Assembly: GCA_038087015.1 (NCBI GenBank)
Contig: JASBNA010000002.1
Location: 930,001 to 994,000 of the forward strand
Direction of reading: 5' to 3'
DNA: 64,000 nucleotides
DNA from: Cerrena zonata
Lineage: Eukaryota; Basidiomycota; Agaricomycetes; Polyporales; Cerrenaceae
The notes beneath the pieces are model-generated. The model was not told the DNA's origin and did not search any database. It was given only the letters and a program-made list of their open reading frames with translations. Position 1 is the stretch's first letter, and each line of letters starts with the position of its first letter. Position numbers and translations under genes: made by a program. Positions 22,202 to 33,424 of this stretch are shown piece by piece.

Positions 22202-24714
22202 TCAGACCGACTTCATACGACGCAATTTGTCGATCGCATCGGTCATGTTTAGCTCCTTCATATCCCCACCATGACCCAAAAACCGCAATCGACTGCTCTT
22301 GGTAGCCGCAATCTCCACCCGACTCGTATACGTAGGTTGCATACCGAAGGTTTCGGTCGGCGATACCTTGACAGGCGAACTGGGTACTGGTGGAAGGACA
22401 GCAGTGGAAATGTTTCGAGTATGATTGCCAGTTTCGTCGTTCCTATTGCGTTTAGGGACGGAAGAAGAGTTTGCAGGAAGAACGTCTGCAAGATCATTTA
22501 ATCCGACACCGAAGAACTGAGAAAGTTTTGCTGCTCGTCTCTGACGAGTGTGGAATTCGGCGGGTGACAGGCTTGACTCGATGTCAACGGAGGGCCTTGA
22601 AACATCCAGACGATCGTTATTCAAGTGGATCCAATCGTCAGAGGGTGATGGCGGATCGAAAACATCAAAGAACGGTGGTGGCGTTTGAGGCGAAGGCGGT
22701 GGCTGGGCTATCCTCATTGTGGGGGTGGAGGGCGGCATGGATAGAGTTGGAGCCGTATGAGGTCGGGGACTAGGACTGCGGCGTTGCCTCGCAAAACTAA
22801 TCGGTGCTAGGGTAGGATTATCGGGTAAATTGTCGTATGAGGTGAGAGTGACGGGATCCGAAGGTTCCATGGGTTGTTCGGAGAGTTGAGATGAGTGAAA
22901 ACTTTCACTCCCAGGAACAACAACAACGGGGCCTGTAGTAACAACGGCCTCGGCAGAACGAGAGGATGTAGTGACCACGGAAGATATACTGAGATATGAA
23001 TCACGAAGACGCAGATTGTGGCTATTAGAGAGATTTGTAGAGATGGAGCTGGAGATGGAAATGATGGTAGCGAGCGAATCACGACGTCGTTCTTCTAGCT
23101 CATCAGTCTCAGCACTGTCTGCTTCATCTGAGACCAGATTGGAAGTAGAAGCCGCGAGCTGAGTTATTTGAAATAACGCCGTGGGTGGTTGGTCACCGAA
23201 GAGCTATTAGGAAGGACAAAATGAATTCGTTGTGAGGTAGGTGAAATTAATTTTAAAAACTTACCCTCGTCATCTTCTTCGCTCGTCGCACGTTCAGCAA
23301 CCTCTGCTTCTCAGTGAGAGGCCCAACTGAGACAGACGTGTCAAACGACTCTCGCATGGGGGAGAAAATAGGGACACTAGAATCGACACTTGGTCGAGGA
23401 AGGTCCGGTTCGTGTTCTGGTCGAGCCTTGCGCATCCACAAGGACCTGGTTTTCTTCAACGAACGTTTACCTGAACCTCCTTCGGTGGGTTCAGGGGAAG
23501 AGGCAGGCCGCGGAGTGATAGTCGGGGATTCTACAGGAGAGCCAACGGCGGTTTTGAGAGCAAGAATATCCAGGCTCAAACGTTTTCTTGGCTCGTTACT
23601 TTTCTCAGACATTTTGCCTCTCATGGATGAAGAGCGTCGAGGAGTCTGTTCGAACGATGTTCGCGGCTGAGTTGAGGAAGGAACAGAAGACGAGGGAATA
23701 GTAGGAGATGAGGAGCGTGGCTGAGAGGGTGTTGAGCGTTGAACGAGGTCCGAGGGAATGTCGCCGTCCAATATTCGAGAGGGACCAGAGTGCCCTGTAG
23801 AACGCGAGGGATAAGAGGAAATCGAACTACGCCTCTTAGACAACGGGAGTATATCTGTTCCTGGGTTAGCGTATTCTGAGAGCCTAGCGTTTGGTAACGG
23901 CATACCGTGATCACCCTGGGAATTCACATCTGTCTCTAGAGCTGCGTCATCAAGAGAAGCGACCTGACTCTGCCCGATGTCCCCTGAGCTTCGCGACGCG
24001 AACTCGATTGGCGAAACCGGCGGACTCTCGCTGGATAGCGGGGTTGGGGGGATGGCCAAGGTAGGACGCAGTGACCCAAACGACTTGGAGCGGTGCACAT
24101 CTGTGTCATTGCCGACGTGTCCCCCGATTGCATAACCGACTGTAACACTTCGCCTCAGTGCGCTTTTATTGGACACAGGTGACTGTGATGTCGCAACCGA
24201 AGAGTTCAGCGTGGATGGTGAAGTTTCAGTGTCTGTAGGAGAACTTGATTGGTCGACCACCAAAATATCAGGAATAGTATGCCGGTCTGTAGTCATGGAG
24301 GCTGGGAAATCGCCAAACACACGGCTGAGCTTTCTGGCTTTCTTGAGGATATTCATCGCGTCGGAAGTCGAGATATCGTAGGGCAACGTATAGGTTGGGG
24401 ATGGAGGGAGCGGTGAAGGGAAGTGTAGAGTAAGTGTGGATACGTGCGAGGGATGGATAGAGGTTGAGTGAGTATGTGTCTGCGACAGAGAGACTAGAGG
24501 CAGCAGCATAGGAATGTTGTGTTTCAGACAACACGGACGTCGAGCCCGTATTCAAGCCTCTCCTGTGGGATTTCTTGCAGGGGGCAGTAGAGGGTCGTCT
24601 GAGCTTGTCAGACTTCAATTTGGGGGAAGAGGCTCGCTGGAAGATGAGGGAAAGACGGCCGAGATTACGAGAATTGGAGGGCTGAGCGGCATCACAGAGC
24701 GTGTCTATTGGCAT
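22202..24714 (-). CDS. Low-complexity Ser/Pro-rich protein with three basic-FG motifs
   Basis: No known domain is recognised. About 780 residues, largely disordered and rich in Ser, Pro, Thr and Arg, with many SP/TP and RxxS sites as in proteins controlled by cell-cycle or polarity kinases. A short conserved-looking motif occurs three times: KKARKLSRVFGDFP (about 24305-24350), RRAKKMTRLFGDQPP (split by the intron at about 23207-23265) and RQRRAAKLSQFFGVG (about 22505-22550). The C-terminus is an amphipathic helix, NMTDAIDKLRRMKSV. The 3' exon begins LFGDQPPTALFQITQLAAS and runs without break to the stop at 22202. The N-terminal part is less certain: MPIDTLCDAAQPSNSRNLGR (start 24714) must be joined by an intron near 24500 to the frame containing MNILKKARKLS, which could itself be the true start (about 24358). 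Confidence 0.65.
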
Positions 24715-24780
24715 TTTGCGATGGTATTCAATAGCACCAAATAGTACGCTTCGGCAAACAAGATTGATCTGATGTGGGAG

Positions 24781-25323
24781 TTACGGAAGTGGCCCAAAGT
24801 TGACGGGAGGTTCAGATGAGATGGTACGTTGAGACTTCCTCCTGTACGAGAGCAGGATGAGTTTTTGTAAGCCAGGAAGAGCTCTGAAGAAAAGGAGGGC
24901 AGTGACCTGGTGTGCGGGTTGAAAAACCTCTTGGAGCCACAAGCTTTTGATAGAGATCCGGGTCGAGCAGTGGGTCATATTGGTAAAAGTGCCTGAAAAA
25001 GCTAAGATATGTTGATGTTTTAGACTAGATTGGTTATGAGCCTCAGGATACAGATTTGTTTGAATGCCTCCTACCTGCTGCAGCTGTGGCGGGTCATCTT
25101 TGCTTGACGACGCGATCTTGAAATCCTTTTTAGGCACATCAAACACCCGACAGTTGCCCCTGATCTCCTTACCGAAGTTGAGGTTAACGAGCTCAGCGCT
25201 GGTCATCCTCGCTTCGACGATCCTAAGATAGCTCAAAACGGCCGCCGACCCCACCGAAGTTTGAGCGTTCAGCTGTACATACATCCAGTTTTGTCCAGTG
25301 AAATGCTGTAGAGTCAACTGCAT
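24781..25323 (-). CDS. Single-exon ORF, 180 codons, doubtful
   Basis: An open frame without recognisable domains between two well-supported minus-strand genes. It reads MQLTLQHFTGQNWMYVQLNA and ends SEPPVNFGPLP. It lacks introns, which is unusual for genes of this size here, and shows no low-complexity or domain signal. It could be a lineage-specific gene, a long 5' leader of the next gene downstream, or chance. No homologue comes to mind. The remaining flanks (24715-24780 and 25324-25594) hold only UTR-like sequence. Confidence 0.25.
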   Translation of the reverse strand: MQLTLQHFTGQNWMYVQLNAQTSVGSAAVLSYLRIVEARMTSAELVNLNFGKEIRGNCRVFDVPKKDFKIASSSKDDPPQLQQVGGIQTNLYPEAHNQSSLKHQHILAFSGTFTNMTHCSTRISIKSLWLQEVFQPAHQVTALLFFRALPGLQKLILLSYRRKSQRTISSEPPVNFGPLP

Positions 25324-25594
25324 TATAGATATCTACTATGGATACACTACAAGATTAATCTGACCGTTGTCCCAATCCTATCTGAACTTGCCTGCCAGGT
25401 ATTCTACGAAATAAAATGACTGGATGAATGATGAAAGACCGGGGAAACATCCCGATAACACAATATGAAGAATGAACAACGAAAGCAACAATGAAAGCAA
25501 ATAAGGATACTAAGAAACACGTCCACATGGATCACAGGTCTAAAACGGCAACTCCTGACCTTGTCGGGTTATATTGAACACCACCAGAATAGGA

Positions 25595-28500
25595 TTAGAA
25601 AGCATGTCTAGAACGTGGTGGCGAAGGATTGATATTGCAATCCTCCGGAATAACCTCCCTGTGATTCTGCTCATGCTTTCCGAACAATACGGACATCCGT
25701 ATGTCTGAAGGTAATTTGACCAACGAAACCCGTTTGGCTGCCCGCGTCTTGTTCCACTCTTCAGCCTCTTCTTCAGGTATTTCTGGAGCAGTGACATATT
25801 TCGAGTGACCATGTTCGTTGTTGACTGAACGGTTCGACGATGAACTATCGAGAGAGCTTTCCGTAGTCAGGGGTGTCGCCAGCAGTCGGTCCTGAGGATC
25901 CACTTCAGCTGACAAATTCATACCGGCGTGTTTCGGCGTGGAAGGGGTGGTCGGAGAACGCGAGGTATCCATCGATGTATCGCGAAGGTCATCATAATCG
26001 GAATTGTAATCCAGGGCAGAATGGAACGATTCTGCAGCTGATGATTCAGGTCGGTGCAGGGCCATAGGAGATGGTGTAGGAGATTCAGTTCGAGGGATTG
26101 ATTGCTCGACATCATCCAGAAATACTGACAACGTCATGCGAGGGACAGGTTGAATATCGTGATGCTGTAACGTCAGTGTCGCAGCACGCAAGGCCATCTT
26201 TTTCGTCCGTTGCCAGTCGCGCTCCTCGGCGACCAAGTCTCGAGCGAGAACGTCCCTGTGGCAGCGTAGCTTCTCGATATCCAGTCGAACTTGCATTATC
26301 CGTTTTGACACGGTTTGCACGGCTGTTTGCAGACGTTCACGAGTTGCCCGTTGGAATGGTGTGAGCACTGCAATGTTAAAAACGAAACGCATATCGGTGT
26401 CTAGTTGACTTTGTGCGACAGACAATTTTGTCTCTAGCTCTGAGATCTTAGATCGTATGATGCGGGATCTTGATGACATCTGAACCTGGTCGATTTCGTC
26501 GACCATAACGGACGAAGAGCTGGCCGGAGGTGAGTGCAATGAAGATTCCAAGCTCATCGCACGGGGCCTGAACGTTCGCAGACTTCCCTCGTCTACAGCT
26601 TGCCATCGTCCTGCTGCAAGATCTTCCTTCACTTGGTCGAAGGTAGCCTTGAACAATTTGGATGGGTTCTCCATCGGTGAGGTAAAACTATCCGAATCGA
26701 CAGACTCTGTACGGGTCGTAACACGTCCTAGTATTGGGTCCTGTTCCGCTGAAGGTTCTCTACCATTACGAGATGGTAGTTCGATCTCCAGGGAAGAGCG
26801 CCCTCCCCAGGTACGAACGCGGGGTGTGGCAGGTTGTCTGTTACGGTTCTGTACATCTCGAAGATGTGATGCTGCGGCGGCCTTTCCAGTCAACTCGATG
26901 TCCTTGCCAGACATCCCAAGCGAACGCATACGAACACCAGCCGTCTTGAAAGCGCTGGCGTAGTTGATGCGAGCTATCCACTCATTCATCTGTACTTCGT
27001 CAGGTGCTTGAAAGAGTACCTGGCGGCCATCCGGCATGATAAGACGTAAGACGTTCCGATACTATCATGTTTATGAGTTTTCCGAACAAGGTAATTTGAA
27101 GAAGATGACTGTACCTTGCTGTAGCTCTTATCGTAGACAGCTACAGTATCTTTGACAGAGAGCAATTCGTCGGGTTTGGGAATGGAGGCATAGGATAGCG
27201 AAGCCTCTCCATTCGCACGCTCAACCTTCGCTTGGATGAGATTTACCCACGTCAAGTCTCGACATAGCAGTAACTGAGAACCTGTCAATAGTACACTCCA
27301 TTCCCTCCATTTCCTATTCATGGGTTTACGGCCACCTTCCAGAGCTTCATCCTTCCGCCACAATGCGCCGACCTTGGTGACCCTCAACGTGAAAGTTTCG
27401 GGTGACTCAGGATAGGGAGGAGGGACGGTACCCCCGAGTGTCATTGGACCAGGGCCGCCGCCTACACTTAGGCTGAACCACGGGGCCGGATAGTATCCAG
27501 TTGAGTTGATTTCTACCACACCAGCAGTTTGGAATGCTCGCAACAGTTCGTCGTCGTCCCATTGCCCACCTGTCCCTTGATAAACGTAGGGGCTTCTGAG
27601 CGGAACAAAGGCCTGGACGTTGACACGCAAGTCGTCCAGGAGATTCTATTAATAGAAATTAGTTTAAAATATGAAGGAGTTGGAAAAACCCAAATGCTTA
27701 CGCGAGTAATCAGGTAGTATGGATCAATCTTACCACCTTTCCCCAGCAGACTGGAACCTGAGCCATTGACGCCGCCAGGAGACGAAGCGTTGAATGTCGA
27801 CATGCGACGATTCGGAGTGCCATCCGGTAAAAGACCGCGTTGACCATTCACATCTAGTGGGTCTTCAATAAAAATGAAAGGAGCGAAAACGATGTTGTCA
27901 TAGAAGCACTGTGAATGATTTACACGTTTGATCAATTTGAAACGCAAACAGTGAAAGGAAATGTCTTACATCCAAAACCTCCGGGGCAACACCAGGTAAC
28001 CGGGTATTCTTAACGTAATCCGCTTTAGACATCTTTCGTTTGTTAGATTTATTGAACGCATCGGTGTGAAGCATAATCAAGCTGAATGCGAGGATATAGG
28101 GATGGTCTGCGAAAGATCATGTCAATAACGTCAAATTGGTGGGACAATAGACAAATTCACATACCGTCAGATGTGAAGAGGTTTGCGTGACATTGTCGAT
28201 ACCGAGCAGCAAATGCTTCCATGACACGGTCAATTTGTTGTGTTTCTTTTGGAAGTCCCACGTCCATAAGAAGTTTACGGAGCGCAACATCGAGCGGGTC
28301 CGATGAGAAATCAAAGCGTTCGATATACGACCGCAAAGCGCGAGCATGGAAACTCATCCGGGCTGAGAAACGTGTAAATAAACAGCGAACCAGGCAGAAT
28401 TACGAGAGATACACACCTTGAAGCGAGTACGGTGGCAACTTCTGCCTTACTAACGGCTTCCAGCAGGCGCTGCAAGTAAAGCTCTGGTGATTCCTCTTCT

Positions 28501-30067
28501 TGACGGGGTCGGGGTATCTCGAGGGAGTGTTTAGATCGCGATATAGATGGGCGGGCAGAACCTGGAGGACTACTAAGCGGAGATTCGACCAACTGGTCAC
28601 TAGAGGGGGTTGGGGCTGGAGATGCAGGATGAGGTGAAGAGATTGAAGGTGAACCAAATAAATTAATGGATAATCGCTGAAGGAATGGTGGATTAGTGGA
28701 AGCGCGAGGACGAACAGTAGACTGATTTGATACAGAGGATAATGAAGTAGGAGGCGAGCTAGAAAGTTGTGTGCTTGGAGGAGATGACGAAAGCGGAGGT
28801 GGTGCGGTATGAAGAAGCGACGAACTACGTCGTCTATGGCTATCAGCGGTATCGGCAGTCTGAGGTCGACGTGGTCGACGTCGTTTGAACTTAGATTCTG
28901 TAGGGCTTGTTTCCGGAGCGGTGACATCATCAACCTGCTGGGACGTTACATTTTGATGGCCACGTTCTGAATGCCGCCGCCGAAGTTCTGGAGAAGGCAG
29001 TGAGCTAGAGGAATATTCGGGTGTGAGGGTCGGAAGTGCAGGCGCAGGAGCAGGGGTGTCCATTCTGAAGGGGGAGATCGGCTGTAAATTCGGTAGCGAA
29101 GGTTGGAGGTTTCGTTCAGGACCTGGGGGAAAATTGAGATCGGGAGGAGGTTTTGTTTGAGAATCGTAGCGTTTGCGTGACCAAAAGGATGCTTTCCTGG
29201 CCAAAGACTTCTGAAATGAGGGTCGTGCTTCAGGGTCAGGTTCCTTTTCTTTACCCTTTCCCTTGTTGTCGGTCCCAAAATGTATGGGACCTAATGACAA
29301 TCCCCTAGACCGTCTGCGCTCCATCAATTCGGCATGAACCTGTTCTCCGCCTATATCACTAGGGTCCTTTTGGAAACTCTTGGCGCGACGCATAGCTAGA
29401 ATAGGTTTGGAGACATGGGTTTCCGGAGTTGGTGGTGTGACAAAAGATACAGAGTTGAGGTCCATATTCGACGAAGATGCGAGCTGACTGAGCATTGCAG
29501 GCTGCAATCCTAAACCTAGAGCCGCTCGAGCAAGCAGTGTTGCCGATTGTGAAGGCTCACCACCTTCAGAGTGGGAAAAGGCCATGGGTGAAGCACTTAG
29601 ACGTGAAGGACCAGAGGCCATTGATGCTTGTCTGTGATGAGTTCCCTGGCAACACCAAAGAACTTGAAGGCCCTGGAGTATCCGCAGGAGTACGGTCAGG
29701 GACTATCAGACGGAGATGGAGTGGGTGGGAGGTCCTTGTCGCGCAAAAGCACAGTTGGAGGTCTTGAGTCGGAATACATTACACCAAGTTCACCTAGAGA
29801 TGGGGACGCATGCAGTCGCGGTCTATTCAGGTCGGCAGCAGAACTGGCGGGAGTCCGTTTGCGCCAAAGGGGGATGGAGAAGAAATGCGTCGTAGTGTGG
29901 GTTGTAGTGACGACGTGGGTTGTTGTCGTTGTTGTTTCTGTCGCGTATAGTGGACCGCTCTGAGCATTGTCTACATATGGAGGCGGCGGGGTGCTGTGAA
30001 CGGGGGTGGTCGCGCCTGGATGGGGTGGTCGAGACGGAGCGTTCTTCCCACCAAAGATACCCACCAT
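25595..30067 (-). CDS. Sec7-PH domain ARF guanine-nucleotide exchange factor
   Basis: Activates ARF GTPases in Golgi or endosomal membrane traffic; resembles yeast Syt1 and fission yeast Sec74. The N-terminus MVGIFGGKNAPSRPP carries a PPPPY motif and a long Ser/Pro-rich disordered region (about 500 residues). The Sec7 domain follows over several exons: LDVALRKLLMDVGLPKETQQ, IDRVMEAFAARYRQCH, then HPYILAFSLIMLHTDAFN and NKRKMSKADYVKNTR. The catalytic glutamate of the 'glutamic finger' is present, but the preceding Gly of the usual PGE is Lys (PKE). A PH domain comes next (WREWSVLLTGSQLLLCRDL to VQMNEWIARINYASAF), then a coiled coil (SRIIRSKISELETKLSVAQ to LRCHRDVLARDLVAEERDW) and a disordered tail with VSLVKLPSDIRMSVLFG, ending SRHAF. 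Total about 1,400 residues. The splice between the first two exons (near 29620-29700) is tentative. Confidence 0.87.
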
Positions 30068-30506
30068 GGTGGAGACCGGCTCAGACGCCGGTCACAGAGA
30101 AATTAGAGTAGATGAAATGAGAGAGAACAGATGTGGAAGAAAACACAAGTCGGGCATGGACGAGAGGGCGCATACGGTTCGTCTCTGGCGGGCGTCGTTC
30201 GAGAAAACACAAGCAACCTCGCCAGCTGCATCTCCCTCATTCCCTCTCTCATCCGTTCAGACGCCCAGGAACTGTATATTTGGACGTAACACAACACACG
30301 AGTCTTTCACACTCCGAACAGCCAGGGAACGGCAACCTCATGCATTTTGAAAACAGAAAACAGACAATACAAAGTACAACGAATACATGCTGATACATAC
30401 GTGCGCCCGCTGAGCAACCACTGGCACTGGCAGGCCGGCCGCGTCAGCATTGATGAAATAAGGCTCAAGGGAGCCTGAAGTATTTGACTAGATCATACCA
30501 GAAATC
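30068..30506. other. Promoter of ARF-GEF and 3' flank of SmD2
   Basis: No gene seen in 439 bases; small open frames on both strands show no coding character. The short inverted match cggtcacag/gagaccggctcagacgccggtc near 30075 lies in the ARF-GEF leader. Confidence 0.5.
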
Positions 30507-31123
30507 CTATGCAGTGTTCCGCAGAACTGCGCAAAGCCGTCAGAACGTTATTCCAAGCCATCGCAATAGGAGACTTACTGAGAATTACCGAATCTCCCCT
30601 ACAAGACAGCACCATAGCTTTAGTCATCGTTGCTAAACCAACACGCAGGTGGAAATACGTACCGAAGAAACATCTTGCTGATGAAGCGATCTTTATTCAC
30701 AGGTTTCTTGTTCTTGCCTTTCGGGACTTCCGTCCACATCTAGATACAGTCGTTTAGCACGTCCTTTGACAATAGTCGCTTGTATGTTCTACTTGCCTCC
30801 TTTACATTTTCTAGCACCTAGAACCATCGTTAGTACTGTGGTGTATTGTAGAAACATTTCAGACCAAATACCATGTTTGAATGGCGATCAAACGCCTTGA
30901 CACGAGCTAATAGCTTTTTGTTGTTTCGCAGAGAGATTAGAACTTGAGCATGGTTCCTCACAGCCTGCTGCAATACAGAGAGAGGTCCCTGGCTGATCTC
31001 GTGCTCCTCCAAAGCACGGATCTGAGCTTCATCGAGCTCTGATTTTGGAACATGTACGTATTGACTATAAGAGCAGTCTGTTAAGCAGAAAACGCGCGAG
31101 GGAACGAGAAATACTCACCTCAT
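30507..31123 (-). CDS. SMD2: Small nuclear ribonucleoprotein Sm D2
   Basis: A core Sm protein of spliceosomal U1, U2, U4 and U5 snRNPs. Five exons give about 115 residues: ATG AG (31123-31119), then the acceptor joins [20 protein letters not shown] and [80 protein letters not shown] and RNTA, stop at 30507. Both Sm motifs are intact, with the RNA-contacting HxNM and RGD residues. The last exon is 20 bases or so and the first only five coding bases, so gene finders relying on long frames would miss both ends. Length and sequence match SmD2 from end to end. Its start faces the Pescadillo start across 147 bases. Confidence 0.95.
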
Positions 31124-31270
31124 CTTGATGTCCGTGAACAAGTAGCGTGCCCGTAAGTAGACGCCTAAAAGTTTGGAATATGGTTTCGATCAGTCGGGCG
31201 CTCATTGGCTTTTGCTTCCTCTCATCTCAAAGCCTAGCTTTTGCTTTTATAACTTGTTTATTGCTTCACT
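31124..31270. promoter_or_regulatory. Bidirectional promoter, SmD2 / Pescadillo
   Basis: Only 147 bases separate the divergent start codons of SmD2 (minus) and Pescadillo (plus). No TATA box is visible; a CCAAT-like ATTGG occurs near 31205 (ctcattggct), i.e. AGCCAATGAG on the other strand. Both are growth-related RNA and ribosome genes, so shared control is plausible but inferred. Confidence 0.55.
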
Positions 31271-33361
31271 ATGGGCCGTCTAAGACAAAAAGGAAAGGCT
31301 GGTGCCGCAAAGGCATATGTAACTCGCTCATCTGCCGTCAAGAGACTGCAATGTTCCCTGGCCGATTTCAGACGTCTTTGCATCCTAAAAGGTACGTTCA
31401 GTAAATCCTCATCCTTCCGTAAAATGTTCACACTGTTACTACAGGAATCTTCCCTCGGGAACCTCGTAGCAGGAAACGCGCCAACAAGGGATCGTCCGCA
31501 CCTACAAATTTCTATTATGCCAAAGATATTGCGTATCTTGCACACGAGCCAGTGCTTAAGAAGCTGAGGGAGCACAAAGCCTTCGCGAAAAAGCTTGCTC
31601 GTGCACTCGGTAGAGGAGAATGGAGTAGTGCTAAAAGTTTAGAAGACAACAAGCCTGTTTACAGACTCGACCATATTATCAAGGAACGGTGAGACTTCCA
31701 TTTGAGTCCCTCTATTGAATTTATCGTTACTCATGTTTTCTCAAGGTATCCTACATTTATTGACGCCGTTCGAGACATCGACGATGCTCTTTGCATGACT
31801 TTCCTCTTCGCCTCTCTTCCCTCAGACTCAAAGGTCTCACCATCGTTAGTTGAAAACTGTGCACGTCTTGCCGCTGAATGGCAATTGTACGTTATGCACA
31901 CTCATTCACTCCGAAAATCCTTCCTTTCCATCAAGGGTGTATACTATCAAGCCGAAGTCTGTGATCAAACCGTTACCTGGCTTGTACCATACCAGTTTAC
32001 ACAAAATGTGGGTAGTCGTACATTATCAAACTGCCTAACCCGTTGTTTAAACCAATCTTCTTTAGATTCCCTCCGACGTCGATGTCCGAGTGATGCTCAC
32101 TTTCTTGGAACTCTATCAAACACTTTTGGGTTTCGTCTTCTTCAAGCTATACTCTGACGCCGGACTTGTCTATCCTCCCCCTCTTGACACTGCAAAAGAC
32201 GAAAGTGCAGCTGGTGTCGGCGCTTTCAGCCTTCAAGAAACCACCCACCCCACAGATACGACTTCCGTCCTGAAGGTCAAGGCTGTAGATGCCGATGGCA
32301 AACGAGTATCAAGCAAGGAGGTCCGCCAAACTATCAAGAGCATCTCCGCCACCGTTGAAGATGTCCCCAACGTCGATATGCCCAACGCCGATTCTAACCC
32401 CGAAGAAGCAGACGAAGACTTTGTCCTACAACCTTCACACTCAAATCCTCAAGAGACCGTTGCACTACCGACACTACAGGCTCTCACCTCTCTTCCTCAA
32501 TCAACATCAACGAAACTCTTCTCTCCGTATACCTTCTGGTTATCCCGAGAAACTTCTCGACCAATCTTCGAATTCCTCGTTCGCTCATTTGGCGGTCGGA
32601 TCGGCTGGCCCGTTACGTCTGGTAGTGGTTCACCTATCAACGAAGACGACGAGTCAATAACACACGTCATCATTGATCGACCACTCGTTGTGAAAGAGAA
32701 CGAGACGGAGGAGGAACGTGAAAGGAGGCAAAGACGGAAGTACGTGCAGCCACAATGGGTTGTTGATTGTATCAACGCTGGAAAAGTCCTCCTCGAGGAA
32801 CCTTATGCCCAAGGCAATACGCTCCCACCTCACTTGAGTCCCTTCGAAGATCGTGCAGGTGCTTATGACCCAACTGTTGGTCTGGTTGATGACGACGCTA
32901 TGATGGAGGATGACGAGGAGAGTGAAGTTGAGGACGCTGATGAGGCCGAGGTCGATAGTGACGAGGAAGAAAACGCTGAAAAGACGGCCCTGAAGGCGGC
33001 TGCTTCTGCTGAGGATGAAGCTGCGCTGAGAGCTGCAGAGCTCGAGGCTGAAGCTGCGGGTGTTGACTTTGGTACTTTCGAGAAGACGACTCGGAAGGCG
33101 AAGAAGGCGAAAGCATCAAAGACCCCTGCGGTTGATGAGTCGGAGCAGGAGATGAACAAGATGATGATGAGCAACAAACAGAAGAAGCTTTACGAGAGGA
33201 TGAAATATGGCGAGAAAAAGCGTGATGCTGAAGTAAGTATTTTCGGTATTCATACAGTTACGAACAAGTACTGATAAGCTATTTTTGTTTCCTAGCGTCA
33301 AACCCTTGAACAGAAAAGACGTACTATCGAGAAGGAGAAAAAACGGAAAACAAAATCATAG
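31271..33361 (+). CDS. NOP7: Pescadillo / Nop7, 60S ribosome biogenesis factor
   Basis: Nucleolar component of the PeBoW (Nop7-Erb1-Ytm1) complex needed for 27S pre-rRNA processing. [20 protein letters not shown] and [20 protein letters not shown] are the diagnostic N-terminal box. [20 protein letters not shown], the [20 protein letters not shown] helix region, [20 protein letters not shown] and [20 protein letters not shown] follow across three introns (about 31392-31442, 31690-31745 and 32009-32065). A BRCT domain starts [20 protein letters not shown] and ends [17 protein letters not shown]. After it come an acidic run, coiled-coil Ala/Glu stretch and a Lys-rich end. A last intron precedes the 62-base final exon ([16 protein letters not shown]), stop at 33361. 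Full family length (about 590-600 residues). The 3' end faces the RdRP gene across only 63 bases. Confidence 0.96.
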
Positions 33362-33424
33362 TGTTTATACAAATACAGGTCTTGAGTCTTGCTTCTCCTT
33401 CGTGTACACATTCATGGTCATCCG

